NCBI RefSeq assembly: GCF_041435335.1
Contig: NZ_CP108430.1
Location: 4,433,501-4,497,500 of the forward strand
Direction: 5' to 3'
DNA from: Streptomyces sp. NBC_01283
Lineage (GTDB): Bacteria > Actinomycetota > Actinomycetes > Streptomycetales > Streptomycetaceae
DNA: 64,000 nt
The notes beneath the pieces are model-generated. The model searched no databases. It was given only the letters and a program-made list of their open reading frames with translations, and had not been told where the DNA came from. The position numbers and the translations under genes were made by a program. Positions 1 through 9,820 of this stretch are shown here, piece after piece. Numbering within the stretch: the first letter of the stretch is position 1; the number at the start of each line of letters is the position of its first letter.

Positions 1-2
1 AA

Positions 3-611
3 GAGCGAGAGCCAGCGGGAGAACCGGGAGAACCGGGAGAACCGGGAGAACGCAGCCCGGCGACGGAAGCCCTGCGGGCGGGTCACGCGGCCCGCGCCGA
101 GAGCGCGGCGGCACGGGCGGCGGCGCTCAGCCGCTACGTCGAGCGACGTGGGGTCGAGCGGCAGGGGGCCGAGCAGCAGGGACCCGGGGCCGACGGTCAT
201 GCTGACGCCGTCTGGAAGGCCGCTCATGCCGCCCGTGTGGCGGCCCAGGCCCTCGCCGTCCTCTCCGAGAGTGCGCCCGACCCGGCCGCGGATTCCCGCT
301 GTGCGCGCAACGCCTCGGCCGCCGCGGCGCAGGCCGCCCAGATGGGACAACTCGTCGACGACGGCACCGAGCACGCCGAGCATTCGGCGGCGGCCTGCAA
401 GGCGGCTCTCAAGGCCTCACTGACGGCCGGAACAGCCGCGGGAGCCCAGCACTTGGGCGCCGACGAGCGGCTGAACGCGGAAGCCGATGCCGGGGAACGG
501 GACGCCGTCATGGCTGCCGAGCGCGCCGGATGGATCCGCGCGGGCGAGGCCGTGCCCACCGTGTCGACGGGCGTACGGAGCCCTGAGGTCATGGCGATGA
601 TGCATCTTTGA
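3..611 (+). CDS. Ala-rich protein of unknown function, 5'-truncated by window edge
   Basis: The reading frame is open from the window edge to a TGA at 609-611, so the start lies upstream and about 202 codons are visible. The visible N-terminal part is a Gly-Glu-Pro repeat followed by Ala/Arg/Glu/Gln-rich sequence of helical character with many HAA, AAR and EQQ segments. No signal peptide, membrane helix or catalytic motif is visible. A GTG at 237 could act as an internal start, but the frame upstream has the same codon bias, so the longer frame is preferred. I do not recognise the family; the composition would fit a structural or coiled-coil protein. The next gene on the same strand begins about 170 bases downstream. 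Confidence 0.55.
   Translation, partial: EREPAGEPGEPGEPGERSPATEALRAGHAARAESAAARAAALSRYVERRGVERQGAEQQGPGADGHADAVWKAAHAARVAAQALAVLSESAPDPAADSRCARNASAAAAQAAQMGQLVDDGTEHAEHSAAACKAALKASLTAGTAAGAQHLGADERLNAEADAGERDAVMAAERAGWIRAGEAVPTVSTGVRSPEVMAMMHL
16..51 (+). repeat. Four tandem copies of a 9-bp unit inside a coding frame
   Basis: The unit CGGGAGAAC occurs four times in a row and is translated as Gly-Glu-Pro repeats in the truncated gene. It is a coding minisatellite whose copy number can change without breaking the frame. Confidence 0.85.
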
Positions 612-783
612 AGCCACCGGGAGCACGGCGTCCTGTCTTCAACCGGCCCTGAGTTCAACCGGCCCTGACTTCAAGTGGCCCTGACACGCCCCGTTCCGCT
701 CACCGTTCCGTGGTGCCACCATGCGGAGTCCATGGGTGTCGAGGGGTTCGAGGTTCCCTCGGCGGGGGCGGGTGGAGGAACGA

Positions 784-1377
784 ATGGCAGAGGTCTTCTT
801 GCGGCGGCTGACCCGGTGGCAGGCGGAGCAGCAGCGGGAAGCGGTCGCCGACGTCTATGTCGAGGCCTACGAAGGAGACGCCGGAGCCGAGTACCGCGAC
901 AGGCAGGGGTTTCTGCGGCTCTTCGAGAGCACCGTGCAGCGGCCCGACTTCGACATGGTCGTCGCCGACGCGGGGGGCCTGGTCGGCTGTCTCTACGGCT
1001 ACCGCGCGGCGCGTACCGGCGACTGGTGGGAGGGATTCCGCGGGGTGCTGCCCCCGGAGGTCGAGGAGCGCACTGCATCGGGCAGGGTCTTCGTCCTGAC
1101 CGAGCTGATGGTGGTGCCCGCGTACCGGCGCCAAGGGGTCTCGGGTCGCCTGCGCACGCTGCTGCTCGTCCGGCACGCCACGGATCTGGTCGTCGCGGTC
1201 ATCAAACGGGACGAAGACCTGGGGCGCGAGGTCCTGCGCTCGTGGGGCTGGACCAAGCTCGGGGAGTTCGACCCGGTCGGGCCCGGCTCGACGGCGCCGC
1301 CCCACCGGGAAGAGAGCGAGGCGGGGACGGCACGCGACGGGCTCGTGTGGGAGGGGTGGATGCGGCCGACCCACTGA
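784..1377 (+). CDS. GNAT-family N-acetyltransferase
   Basis: This 197-residue protein has the acetyl-CoA-binding signature of the GNAT fold: a beta strand (VLTELMVVP) followed by the RRQGVSG pyrophosphate-binding loop and a helix. The final third carries the typical W-x-K-L motif (SWGWTKLGEFDP). The substrate cannot be told from sequence; related proteins acetylate small amines, aminoglycosides or protein N-termini. I chose ATG 784 because GGAGGA sits 6 bases upstream; the in-frame ATG at 721 has no ribosome binding site and would add an atypical Arg-rich leader. The gene converges on the methyltransferase with only 8 bases between stops. Confidence 0.8.
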   Translation: MAEVFLRRLTRWQAEQQREAVADVYVEAYEGDAGAEYRDRQGFLRLFESTVQRPDFDMVVADAGGLVGCLYGYRAARTGDWWEGFRGVLPPEVEERTASGRVFVLTELMVVPAYRRQGVSGRLRTLLLVRHATDLVVAVIKRDEDLGREVLRSWGWTKLGEFDPVGPGSTAPPHREESEAGTARDGLVWEGWMRPTH

Positions 1378-1385
1378 GAGGGAGC

Positions 1386-2216
1386 TCAGGCGGGCGGCTT
1401 GCTCGCCCGCAGGGAGTACATGAGGGGGATGCGAGGGCGGTCCACCGGGAACTGGTGGACGCCGTCGCGGAGTTCGAGGGTGCCGAAGCGCGCGAAGAGC
1501 GTCGTGTCGCGCTCGTGGAGGAAGTCGATGCGCAGGCCCGCCGCCGCCAGGGCCGAGACGACCTCGCCCACCGGGTGCTGCCACTCGACGGTGCGGTTGT
1601 GGACCGTGGGGGTGGTCGTGTCCGCGTAGCCGCCGGGGGTCTCCTCGACCCAGGCGTCGCGGGCGAAGTAGTCGTGCTCGATCCGTGAGCCCGTCGCGTC
1701 GTCCAGGATGTCCGCGAGCGGGTGGAACTCCGAGAGGTAGAGGAAGCCGCCGGGCGCGACGAGCGCCGCCGCGGTCTCGGCCCACCGCTGGATGTCGGGG
1801 AGCCAGCACAGGGCGCCCACGCCGGTGTAGACGATGTCGTACGAGGAGTCGGGCACCGCATCCGCCGCGTCGTACACGTCGGCGGCGACGAAGGACGCCC
1901 GGTCGGCGCTGAGGCCGAGCTCGGCGGCGAGGTCGCGGGCCGCTTCCACGGCGGGCTCGGAGAAGTCCAGGCCGACCACGCGGGAGGCCCCGTGCCGGGC
2001 CCAGGAGAGGGTGTCCAGGCCGATGTGGCACTGGAGGTGGAGCAGCGAACGCCCGGTGACGTCACCGACCTCGGCGAGCTCGAAGGCGCGCAGCGGGTCC
2101 TTGCCGGAGCGGAAGGCGTCGAGGTCGTAGTAGTCACTGGCCAGGTGCAGAGGCACGCGTTCGTCCCAGCGTCTTCGGTTGGCCTCGCGCCAGTCGGAAG
2201 GGGTCGGTGAGTACAT
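1386..2216 (-). CDS. Class I SAM-dependent methyltransferase
   Basis: A 276-residue cytosolic protein with Rossmann-type methyltransferase motifs. Motif I is LHLQCHIGLDTLSWA (about residues 59-73), followed by the acidic VVGLDFSE that binds the SAM ribose, and a DIVYTGVGALCWL motif IV region. The pattern resembles the UbiE/YcgJ-like small-molecule methyltransferases; the substrate is unknown. It starts at ATG 2216 and is divergent from the S9 peptidase, with about 70 bases between starts, so the two share a promoter region. Confidence 0.85.
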   Translation of the reverse strand: MYSPTPSDWREANRRRWDERVPLHLASDYYDLDAFRSGKDPLRAFELAEVGDVTGRSLLHLQCHIGLDTLSWARHGASRVVGLDFSEPAVEAARDLAAELGLSADRASFVAADVYDAADAVPDSSYDIVYTGVGALCWLPDIQRWAETAAALVAPGGFLYLSEFHPLADILDDATGSRIEHDYFARDAWVEETPGGYADTTTPTVHNRTVEWQHPVGEVVSALAAAGLRIDFLHERDTTLFARFGTLELRDGVHQFPVDRPRIPLMYSLRASKPPA

Positions 2217-2287
2217 TCCAGAAAGTTATCCACAGGCTGGGGACCCTCGCCAGCGGATTGTCGGCGCGTGCGTGCACTATGGGGTCC

Positions 2288-4120
2288 ATGAGCGACTTGG
2301 GTGCGGGTACGGATGCGGGTGCAGGTACGGACGCGGCTGCGGAGACGCCGGACTGGGAGAAGCGGTTCCGTGCGCCGCGGGTGTCCCTACCCGACTGGGC
2401 GGAGGACGCCCCCGACCGTTCCTTGTTCGTGTCGAACGCGACAGGGACGTATGAGCTGTACGCGTGGGACCGCGCGACCGGCGAGCAGCGCCAGGTGACG
2501 GACCGGCCGAACGGCACGACGGACGGGATCCTCTCGCCGGACGGCGAGTGGATCTGGTGGTTCAACGACACGGACGGCGACGAATTCGGTGTGTGGATGC
2601 GCCAGCCCTTCGCGGGCGGCGGCACCGACGAGCCCGCGGTGCCAGGGCTAGAGGCGTCGTATCCGGCGGGCCTCGCTCTCGCGCGGGACGGGCGGATGTC
2701 CGTCGTGGGCCGCTCGACGGACGACGAAGGGTCGACGATCCATGTCGTACGTGCCCCGGGCGCGGACCCCGTCGAGATCTACCGCCACCGCGAGTCCGCG
2801 GGCGTCGGCGACCTCTCCCACGACGGCTCGCTGATCGCCGTCGAGCACACGGAGCACGGCGACGCGATGCACTCCACCCTCCGGGTGATCAGGCCGGACG
2901 GCTCCACGGTCGCCGAGCTCGACGACACCGAGGGCGGCACGGTCGAGCTGGGTCTTGAGGTCCTCGGTTTCGCGCCGGTCGCCGGGGACACGCGGCTGCT
3001 CGTCGGGCATCAGCGGCGCGGCCGCTGGGAGCCGATGGTGTGGGACGTCGCGTCGGGCGAGGAGACGGACCTGGCGCTGGATCTGCCGGGTGACGTGAGC
3101 GCCGAGTGGTATCCGGACGGTTCCGCTCTGCTCATCGCGCACAGCTTCGAGGCCCGCAGCGAGCTGTTCCGGTACGTGTTCGCCTCCAGTGAGCTGATCG
3201 AGGTCGAGACGCCCGCGGGGTCGGTGTCGGGGGCGACGGCGCGGCCGGACGGCAGCGTGGAGTACCTGTGGTCGTCGGCCGCCGAGCCGCCGGTGGTGCG
3301 CTCGACGACGGGCGGCGTCGTCCTTGACCCGCCGGGCATGAAGGCCCCGGCATCCGTGCCGGTGGAGGACGTGTGGGTCGAGGGCCCCGGCGGCCGTGTC
3401 CACGCCCTCGTGCAGAAGCCCGCCGGCGCGACAGGCCCCCTCCCCACGGTCTTCGAGATCCACGGCGGCCCGACGTGGCACGACAGCGACGCGTTCGCCG
3501 CGGGCCCGGCGGCCTGGGTGGACCACGGGTACGCGGTGGTGCGCGTCAACTACCGCGGCTCGACCGGGTACGGCCGGGAGTGGACGGACGCCCTCAAGCA
3601 CCGCGTCGGCCTGATCGAGCTGGAGGACATCGCGGCGGTGCGGGAGTGGGCCGTGACGTCGGGCCTCGCGGACCCGGACCGCATCGTCCTGGCGGGCGGC
3701 TCCTGGGGCGGCTATCTCACGCTCCTCGGCGTCGGCACCCAGCCCGACTCCTGGGCAGTGGGCCTGGCCGCGGTCCCGGTAGCGGACTACGTGACGGCGT
3801 ACCACGACGAGATGGAGGCCCTGAAGGCCATGGACCGCACGCTCCTCGGCGGTACGCCCGAGGAGGTCCCGGAGCGCTTCGAGGCCTCGTCCCCGCTGAC
3901 GTACGTGGACGCGGTGAAGGCCCCGGTCTACATCTCCGCGGGCGTGAACGACCCGCGCTGCCCGATCCGCCAGGTGGAGAACTACGTGGACCGGCTCAAG
4001 GCCCGGGACGCGGTGCACGAGGTGTACCGGTACGACGCGGGGCACGGCTCGCTCGTCGTGGACGAGCGGATCAAGCAGGTGCGGCTGGAACTGGACTTCG
4101 CCGCGCGGCACCTCCGCTAG
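2288..4120 (+). CDS. S9-family (prolyl oligopeptidase-like) serine peptidase
   Basis: About 610 residues with an N-terminal beta-propeller of TolB/WD-like blades (repeated SPDG, YPDG and RPDG motifs) and a C-terminal alpha/beta-hydrolase domain. The nucleophile elbow is GGSWGGY, the acid lies in NDPRCPIRQ and the histidine in DAGHGSLV, completing a Ser-Asp-His triad. The family cleaves oligopeptides or N-acylated amino acids; there is no secretion signal, so it is probably cytosolic. The start could be ATG 2279 or ATG 2288; GGGG sits just before 2288. A longer in-frame start at 2207 would overlap the divergent methyltransferase. Confidence 0.88.
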   Translation: MSDLGAGTDAGAGTDAAAETPDWEKRFRAPRVSLPDWAEDAPDRSLFVSNATGTYELYAWDRATGEQRQVTDRPNGTTDGILSPDGEWIWWFNDTDGDEFGVWMRQPFAGGGTDEPAVPGLEASYPAGLALARDGRMSVVGRSTDDEGSTIHVVRAPGADPVEIYRHRESAGVGDLSHDGSLIAVEHTEHGDAMHSTLRVIRPDGSTVAELDDTEGGTVELGLEVLGFAPVAGDTRLLVGHQRRGRWEPMVWDVASGEETDLALDLPGDVSAEWYPDGSALLIAHSFEARSELFRYVFASSELIEVETPAGSVSGATARPDGSVEYLWSSAAEPPVVRSTTGGVVLDPPGMKAPASVPVEDVWVEGPGGRVHALVQKPAGATGPLPTVFEIHGGPTWHDSDAFAAGPAAWVDHGYAVVRVNYRGSTGYGREWTDALKHRVGLIELEDIAAVREWAVTSGLADPDRIVLAGGSWGGYLTLLGVGTQPDSWAVGLAAVPVADYVTAYHDEMEALKAMDRTLLGGTPEEVPERFEASSPLTYVDAVKAPVYISAGVNDPRCPIRQVENYVDRLKARDAVHEVYRYDAGHGSLVVDERIKQVRLELDFAARHLR

Positions 4121-4209
4121 GCGGGGCTCGGGCCGGGGGCGGTGGTGGGGCCGGTGGCTTCGCCAACCCCGCGGGGCGTCTGTGCCGGGCACACCCGTAC
4201 CGTGGGGGT

Positions 4210-5079
4210 GTGTACCGGTTCCTGCTGACGCCCCGCTGGTGGGGGATCAACGTCTTCGTACTGCTGGCCATCCCCGTCTGCGTCTTCATGGGGTCATGGC
4301 AGCTCGGGCGGTTCGAGGACCGCGTCGAGGCGCATGACGCCGCACAGAAGCAGGCGGACCGGCAGGCGTCGCCGGCCCGGTCGCAGGAGAAGCCCCGGCC
4401 GCTGGACTCGATGCTCCCCGTGGACAAGGAGACGTCCGGGGAGCGGGTGTCGGCCTCGGGGCGGTACGGCAGGCAACTGCTGGTTCCGGAACGGGAGTTG
4501 GACGACAAGTCGGGCTACTACGTCCTCACCCTGCTGCACACAGGGGACGGCAAGGACCTGCCGGTCGTGCGGGGCTGGCTCCCCGGGAAGGCGAGTGCGG
4601 CGAAGGCTCCCGCCGCGCCGTCCGGTGAGGTCACCGTGACGGGCGCGCTCCAGGCCTCCGAGAGCCCCGGTTCGAACGGGGTCAGCGCGGCCGGCGGACT
4701 GCCGGACGGCCAGCTGGGCGCCATCAGCGCGGCCTCGCTGGTGAACCTGGTCAAGGGCGATGTGTACGACGCCTGGGTCACCCTGGAGAAGGGCGACTCC
4801 GGGATGAAGGCGGTACCGGCCTCAGCGCCGGAGAACTCCGGGCTCGACCTCAAGGCCTTCCAGAACCTCGGTTACACCGGCGAGTGGTTCGTGTTCGCGG
4901 GGTTCGTCGTCTTCATGTGGTTCCGGCTGTTCCGGCGGGAGCGGGAGTTCGCGCGGGACGCCGAGCTGGGGCTCCTGCCGGAGGATTCCGCCACGGCTGA
5001 CGGGGCGACGGGGGCTGACGGGGCGGCGGGGGCTGGCGGGGCAGCGGGGACGGGGACGGCCGAGGTCCGCGCGGGCTGA
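4210..5079 (+). CDS. SURF1-family cytochrome oxidase biogenesis protein
   Basis: A 289-residue membrane protein with the SURF1 layout: an N-terminal transmembrane helix directly after YRFLLTPRWWG and ending in GSWQLGRF, an extracytoplasmic domain, and a second helix (GEWFVFAGFVVFMWFRLF) near the C-terminus. SURF1 proteins assist assembly of haem-copper cytochrome c oxidase. The tail is a low-complexity Ala/Gly/Thr run. GTG 4210 is chosen because the membrane helix follows it immediately; the frame stays open far upstream through the peptidase gene, but that part is antisense-quality sequence. A strong hairpin lies downstream. Confidence 0.85.
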   Translation: MYRFLLTPRWWGINVFVLLAIPVCVFMGSWQLGRFEDRVEAHDAAQKQADRQASPARSQEKPRPLDSMLPVDKETSGERVSASGRYGRQLLVPERELDDKSGYYVLTLLHTGDGKDLPVVRGWLPGKASAAKAPAAPSGEVTVTGALQASESPGSNGVSAAGGLPDGQLGAISAASLVNLVKGDVYDAWVTLEKGDSGMKAVPASAPENSGLDLKAFQNLGYTGEWFVFAGFVVFMWFRLFRREREFARDAELGLLPEDSATADGATGADGAAGAGGAAGTGTAEVRAG

Positions 5080-5131
5080 GATCACTCTCCCCCACCCTCC
5101 CTCAGCTCCAGCCTTCTCCCACCGAACGTCC

Positions 5132-5165
5132 GACGGGCCGGATCCTTCTCAGGATCCGGCCCGTC
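5132..5165. terminator. Bidirectional hairpin terminator between SURF1 and the sigma-partner gene
   Basis: Perfect 14-bp arms GACGGGCCGGATCC and GGATCCGGCCCGTC with a 6-base loop lie between two convergent genes, followed on the + strand by GGTTTCGT. Confidence 0.85.
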
Positions 5166-5216
5166 CGGTTTCGTACCACTGGCGTCCGGCCGTGAGGGTC
5201 CGCTCGCCGACGTCGC

Positions 5217-6458
5217 CTACGACGCCGACAGCATCCCCGTCCGGTACACCGTCCCCGCACACGCGTTGGTGATCGTCGCACCCGCCGAGGGCGAGCCCTG
5301 GGCGGCGGTCAGGGACACCGTCACACCGCCGTCCAGTACGCCGCCGTCCTCGCGCACCATCTGGGGCTCCGTGCCGCCCGGTGAGCCGCTGTCTCCGCCG
5401 CTGCCCTCTGTGGGGGTCGGGTCGGGGGACGGCTCACCACTGTCCGTCGGACACGACTCCGAAGGCACCCAGGCGAACTTCACCTCGTACGCGGCGCCCG
5501 GCTGGAGGACCAGCGAGCTGACCGCCTGTGCCGGGTCGGGAAGGCCCGTCGCCGCGTCGCCCGCCACGTGGTCGGTGACGACGATCTTCGCGGGATCGGC
5601 CGCCCCCGTCGCCGCCGTGCTCACGCCGCCCGGGGCGCTGACCGTGCAGCTGCCGCCGGAGATGTTGGCGATACGGAAACTGCCGTACACCTTGCCCTCG
5701 GCGTCCGCGCCTCCCGCGCTACCGCTGGCGTTGCCGAGCTGGTCCGCCGTGCAGGCAGGCGAGTCGGCGGATGCCGTACCCGCCGGGTCGGGACCACCGG
5801 TCGCGCCGCCGCTGGCCTCACCCTTCCCCTTGCCGTCCTTCTTGCCCTTCTTGTCCTTCTTGTCCTTCGACTTGGAGGGGCCGGAGTCGCTGCCCCTGCC
5901 CTTCTCGCCGCCGTCAGGACCCTTGCCCTGACTCGAACCGCCCTGCGTCTGCTCGCTGTTGCCCGCGATCGACGGCCGGTCGTCCGATCCGCCCCCGGAG
6001 TTCGTGACGTGCACGAGAGCGGGGATGGCGGTGCCGATGAAGAGCGCGGCGGCTGCCATGCCGACCACGGCCTGGCGCTTGCGCTGCCTGCGCGCCGGTA
6101 CCGCGTACCGCAGCCGCTCCAGGGCGCGGTCCCCCGGCTCGATCTCCTGGACGGCGGAACGCATCATCCTGCGCAGCGCCAGCTCGTCCGGGCCGCCGTC
6201 ATCACCGAAGAGGGAATCCACCCCGGAGCCCGACTCGGCATCGGCCTTCGCCCCGGACTCACCCTCACCCCCGGAGACCTCGGTCTCCGCAGCGGAAACC
6301 TCGGTTTCGGACCCGCTCTCGGGCGCGGACGCGGTGGGCTCGTCGCCCTGGCCGTGTTTCACAGTTCCGTCCCCAGCATGCTGCTCAAACTCGGCGCTCT
6401 CGTCGCGGCTCTCGTCGCGGCGCTCTTCGTGCTCGCGCCCGTACTCATGCTTGCTCAT
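5217..6458 (-). CDS. Membrane partner protein of the adjacent ECF sigma factor
   Basis: A 413-residue protein. An acidic, low-complexity N-terminus (about 1-110) is followed by a basic segment (RRQRKRQ), a single transmembrane helix near residues 129-148, a Lys/Gly-rich linker (KSKDKKDKKGKK) and an extracytoplasmic C-terminal domain with two Cys pairs resembling DUF4232-like surface domains. Its start overlaps the stop of the sigma factor (ATGA), so the two are translationally coupled and the protein may be the anti-sigma or sensing partner. No canonical zinc-binding anti-sigma motif is visible, so that role is inferred from context. GGAGG lies upstream of the start. Confidence 0.65.
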   Translation of the reverse strand: MSKHEYGREHEERRDESRDESAEFEQHAGDGTVKHGQGDEPTASAPESGSETEVSAAETEVSGGEGESGAKADAESGSGVDSLFGDDGGPDELALRRMMRSAVQEIEPGDRALERLRYAVPARRQRKRQAVVGMAAAALFIGTAIPALVHVTNSGGGSDDRPSIAGNSEQTQGGSSQGKGPDGGEKGRGSDSGPSKSKDKKDKKGKKDGKGKGEASGGATGGPDPAGTASADSPACTADQLGNASGSAGGADAEGKVYGSFRIANISGGSCTVSAPGGVSTAATGAADPAKIVVTDHVAGDAATGLPDPAQAVSSLVLQPGAAYEVKFAWVPSESCPTDSGEPSPDPTPTEGSGGDSGSPGGTEPQMVREDGGVLDGGVTVSLTAAQGSPSAGATITNACAGTVYRTGMLSAS

Positions 6459-7114
6459 GCCGGTGCCTCCATGGCGACCCGCAGCGCCGCGATCCCGCGC
6501 GAGCCGTACGCCTTCACCGACCCGAGCGATATGCCCAGGGTCTCGGCGACCTGCGCCTCGGTCATGTCCGCGAAATACCGCAGGACCAGGACCTCGCGCT
6601 GGCGGCGCTGGAGGCCGCGCATCGCCTTGATCAACTCGTCCCGCTCAAGGAGGTCGTACGCCCCCTCCTCGGCGCTCGCCATGTCGGGCATCGGCTTCGA
6701 GAGCAGCTTCAGCCCGAGGATCCGGCGCCGCAGCGCGGACCGCGAGAGGTTCACGACGGTCTGCCGGAGATAGGCGAGCGTCTTCTCCGGGTCCCGCACG
6801 CGTTTGCGCGCCGAGTGCACCCGGATGAACGCCTCCTGCACCACGTCCTCACAGGAGGCCGTGTCATCGAGAAGCAGCGCCGCCAGGCCGAGGAGCGACC
6901 TGTAGTGGGCGCGGTAGGTCTCGGTCAGGTGGTCGACTGTGGTGCCCGCGCTCATCGCCTCCTCAGCGCCCTCGCGCTGCGTCGGGATGCGGGCCGATCT
7001 CGTGGTGGGCATGGGGGCGATCACCGGCATGCCGGCGGGCGCACGGGGACGGCGAGGCGGGCGCAGGGCCGCGCCCCTCGCCTGAACCGCTGTGAAATCG
7101 AGTACCTCTGCCAC
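6455..7114 (-). CDS. ECF RNA polymerase sigma factor, SigE family
   Basis: Contains sigma region 2 (DDTASCEDVVQEAFIRVH, with the core-binding DVVQEAF motif) and a region 4 helix-turn-helix (MTEAQVAETLGISLGSVKAY), the usual layout of actinobacterial SigE-family ECF factors. The GTG start at 7114 adds about 53 basic Pro/Arg-rich residues before the conserved part. An internal ATG at 6953 (MSAGTTVDHL) gives a standard 166-residue ECF protein and has GAGGAGG just before it, but at only 2-base spacing. It is cotranscribed with the membrane partner gene. Confidence 0.85.
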   Translation of the reverse strand: MAEVLDFTAVQARGAALRPPRRPRAPAGMPVIAPMPTTRSARIPTQREGAEEAMSAGTTVDHLTETYRAHYRSLLGLAALLLDDTASCEDVVQEAFIRVHSARKRVRDPEKTLAYLRQTVVNLSRSALRRRILGLKLLSKPMPDMASAEEGAYDLLERDELIKAMRGLQRRQREVLVLRYFADMTEAQVAETLGISLGSVKAYGSRGIAALRVAMEAPA

Positions 7115-7487
7115 GCCTGTTGGACACGCTCACCCCCTGGAGGGTTGTACGCATCACGCGGCGCGTTTGCGGCAGGCAGCGTCGCCGTTGGTGACGATGC
7201 ATCAATTGCACCCATGCGTACCAGCTCTTCCCCTATGCCCAAATTTCCGCAGCGCTCAGGTCACACCCCCGGGAGGGCGCTCGCAAAGACGCGCCCCGCC
7301 CAGCTGCCGGTTGCAGTGGACGGGGACGAATATTGCGAATCTTGGAACGTGGCAATGGTCCAGTTCAAGCGATCCTGGCCACCAAGTTGGACACAGAACT
7401 TACACAGATCCCACAAAGGCTTTCGCCCCGGGGAGCATTTGGGGCTCGTTTTGCCCGCCTGCCTGCACCTTTCTGCGTCTTTTTGCC
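7115..7487. other. Intergenic region upstream of the sigma factor operon
   Basis: No supported gene in 373 bases. It must hold the promoter of the sigma factor operon (minus strand) and the 3' flank of asd. The half nearer asd (7310-7490) is unusually AT-rich for this window, with runs such as TTTTTGCCC. No convincing hairpin terminator or operator was seen. Confidence 0.5.
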
Positions 7488-8552
7488 CTACTGCTGACGC
7501 CCGGTGAACTCCCCCGCCACGAGCTCCGCGATCTGGGTCGTGTTCAGCGCGGCGCCCTTGCGCAGGTTGTCCCCGCACACGAAGAGCTCCAGGGCCGTCG
7601 GATCGTCGAGCGCGCGGCGCACCCGGCCCACCCACGTGGGGTCGGTCCCGACCACGTCGGCGGGGGTCGGGAACTCCCCGGCGGCCGGGTTGTCGAACAG
7701 CACGACGCCGGGGGCGGTGGCCAGGATCTCGCGCGCGCGGTCCACCGTGACCTCGTCCTCGAAGCGCGCGTGCACGGTCACCGAGTGCGTGGTGACGACC
7801 GGCACGCGTACGCAGGTCACCGCGACCTTCAGGTCGGGCAGGCCGAGGATCTTGCGGGACTCGTCCCGCACCTTCATCTCCTCGGACGACCATCCGTCGT
7901 CGCGCAGCGTCCCGGCCCACGGCACCACGTTCAGCGCCACGGGCTCCGGGAAGGGCCCGGTGTCGTCGCCGACGGCACGGCGTACGTCACCGGGGCTGGT
8001 GCCGAGCTCCGAGCCCGCCACCAGCTTCATCTGCCGCCGCAGCGTGTCCACGCCGTCGCGTCCGGCCCCGCTCACCGCCTGGTACGAGGAGACGATCAGC
8101 TCGCGCAGGCCGAACTCGGCGTGCAGCGCGCCGATGGCCACGATCATCGAGAGGGTCGTGCAGTTGGGGTTGGCGACGATGCCGCGCGGGCGCACGCGCG
8201 CGGCGTGCGGATTGACCTCGGGGACGACCAGCGGCACGTCCGGGTCCATCCGGAAGGCGGCGGAGTTGTCCACGACGACGACGCCCTTGGACGCCGCGAC
8301 GGGAGCCCACTGCGCGCTCACCTCGTCGGGCACGTCGAACATCGCCACGTCGACGCCGTCGAAGGCCTCTTCGCTCAGCGCGAGCACCTCGACCTCCTCA
8401 CCGCGCACGGCCAGCTTCTTGCCGGCCGAGCGCGGTGAGGCCACGAGTCGGATCTCGCCCCAGATGTCGGCGTGCTGCGACAGGATCTGGAGCATGACCG
8501 CGCCGACGGCCCCGGTCGCTCCGACGACCGCGAGCGTCGGCTTTCCGGTCAT
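7488..8552 (-). CDS. asd: Aspartate-semialdehyde dehydrogenase
   Basis: This 354-residue enzyme reduces aspartyl-4-phosphate to aspartate semialdehyde with NADPH, the second step toward Lys, Met, Thr and diaminopimelate. The N-terminus has the nucleotide motif [12 protein letters not shown] (about residues 9-20). The catalytic cysteine is Cys131 in ANPNCTT, and the later SYQAVSGAG stretch is typical of the family. The start ATG overlaps the stop of the upstream aspartokinase gene by 4 bases (ATGA), so the two enzymes of the pathway are translationally coupled. Confidence 0.95.
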   Translation of the reverse strand: MTGKPTLAVVGATGAVGAVMLQILSQHADIWGEIRLVASPRSAGKKLAVRGEEVEVLALSEEAFDGVDVAMFDVPDEVSAQWAPVAASKGVVVVDNSAAFRMDPDVPLVVPEVNPHAARVRPRGIVANPNCTTLSMIVAIGALHAEFGLRELIVSSYQAVSGAGRDGVDTLRRQMKLVAGSELGTSPGDVRRAVGDDTGPFPEPVALNVVPWAGTLRDDGWSSEEMKVRDESRKILGLPDLKVAVTCVRVPVVTTHSVTVHARFEDEVTVDRAREILATAPGVVLFDNPAAGEFPTPADVVGTDPTWVGRVRRALDDPTALELFVCGDNLRKGAALNTTQIAELVAGEFTGRQQ

Positions 8553-9820
8553 CGCCCGGTGCCTCCATAGACCACGGCCTCGTCCGTGTCGGAGTCGAGG
8601 CCGAAGGCCGTGTGCACGGCGCGCACGGACTCGTTCGCGTCATCGGCGCGCGTCACGACCGAGATGCGGATCTCGGAGGTCGAGATCAGCTCGATGTTCA
8701 CGCCCGCGTCGCTGAGCGCCTCGAAGAAGGCTGCGGTGACGCCGGGGTTCGTCTTCATGCCCGCGCCGACCAGCGAGATCTTGGCGATCTGGTCGTCGTA
8801 GCGGAGGGAGTCGAAGCCGATGGCCGCGCGGGTCTTCTCCAGCGCGTCGACGGCCTTGCGGCCCTCGGCCTTGGGCAGCGTGAACGAGATGTCCGTGAGG
8901 CCCGTCGAGGCGGCCGACACGTTCTGGACGATCATGTCGATGTTGACCCCGGAGTCCGCGATGGCGCGGAAGATCCCTGCGGCCTCACCCGGCTTGTCCG
9001 GCACGCCGACGACCGTGATCTTGGCCTCCGAGGTGTCGTGCGCGACACCGGAGATGATGGCCTGCTCCACCTTGCGGTCCCCTTGCGGTTCGTTGCTGAC
9101 CCACGTGCCCCGCAGTCCCGAGAAGGACGAGCGGACGTGGATCGGGATGTTGTAACGACGGGCGTACTCCACACAGCGGTGGAGCAGCACCTTGGACCCG
9201 GAGCTCGCGAGCTCCAGCATGTCCTCGAACGAGATCCAGTCGATCTTCTGGGCCTTCTTGACCACACGGGGGTCGGCGGTGAAAACGCCGTCCACGTCCG
9301 TGTAGATCTCGCAGACCTCCGCGTCGAGCGCGGCCGCGAGGGCGACAGCGGTCGTGTCGGATCCACCACGACCGAGCGTGGTGATGTTCTTGCCCTCCTG
9401 GCTGACGCCCTGGAACCCGGCGACGATGGCGATGTTGCCCTCGTCGATCGAGTCCCGGATGCGGCCCGGGGTGACATCGATGATCCGCGCTTTGTTGTGG
9501 ACGGAGTCGGTGATGACACCGGCCTGGCTGCCCGTGAACGACTGGGCCGCGTGACCCAGGTTTTTGATCGCCATGGCCAGAAGGGCCATGGAGATCCGCT
9601 CCCCGGCGGTCAGCAGCATGTCGAATTCACGCCCGGCAGGAATCGGGGATACCTGCCCGGCAAGATCGATCAACTCATCCGTCGTGTCACCCATGGCGGA
9701 CACCACGACAACGACCTGATGGCCGTTCTTCTTGGCGTCGACAATCCTCTTGGCGACCCGCTTGATGCCCTCGGCATCGGCTACGGAGGAGCCTCCGTAC
9801 TTCTGCACGACAAGGCTCAC
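8549..9820 (-). CDS. ask: Aspartate kinase (aspartokinase)
   Basis: A 423-residue enzyme that phosphorylates L-aspartate, the committed step of the aspartate pathway. The N-terminal kinase domain opens with [10 protein letters not shown], carries the [12 protein letters not shown] region, and is followed by two C-terminal ACT domains (about residues 265-410) that mediate feedback inhibition. I place the start at GTG 9820 because [10 protein letters not shown] is the conserved N-terminus and GAGGAG lies 4-9 bases upstream; the open frame upstream to 10060 is not aspartokinase-like. Aspartokinases of this type often have an internal start giving a separate regulatory subunit, not tested here. 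Confidence 0.95.
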   Translation of the reverse strand: MSLVVQKYGGSSVADAEGIKRVAKRIVDAKKNGHQVVVVVSAMGDTTDELIDLAGQVSPIPAGREFDMLLTAGERISMALLAMAIKNLGHAAQSFTGSQAGVITDSVHNKARIIDVTPGRIRDSIDEGNIAIVAGFQGVSQEGKNITTLGRGGSDTTAVALAAALDAEVCEIYTDVDGVFTADPRVVKKAQKIDWISFEDMLELASSGSKVLLHRCVEYARRYNIPIHVRSSFSGLRGTWVSNEPQGDRKVEQAIISGVAHDTSEAKITVVGVPDKPGEAAGIFRAIADSGVNIDMIVQNVSAASTGLTDISFTLPKAEGRKAVDALEKTRAAIGFDSLRYDDQIAKISLVGAGMKTNPGVTAAFFEALSDAGVNIELISTSEIRISVVTRADDANESVRAVHTAFGLDSDTDEAVVYGGTGR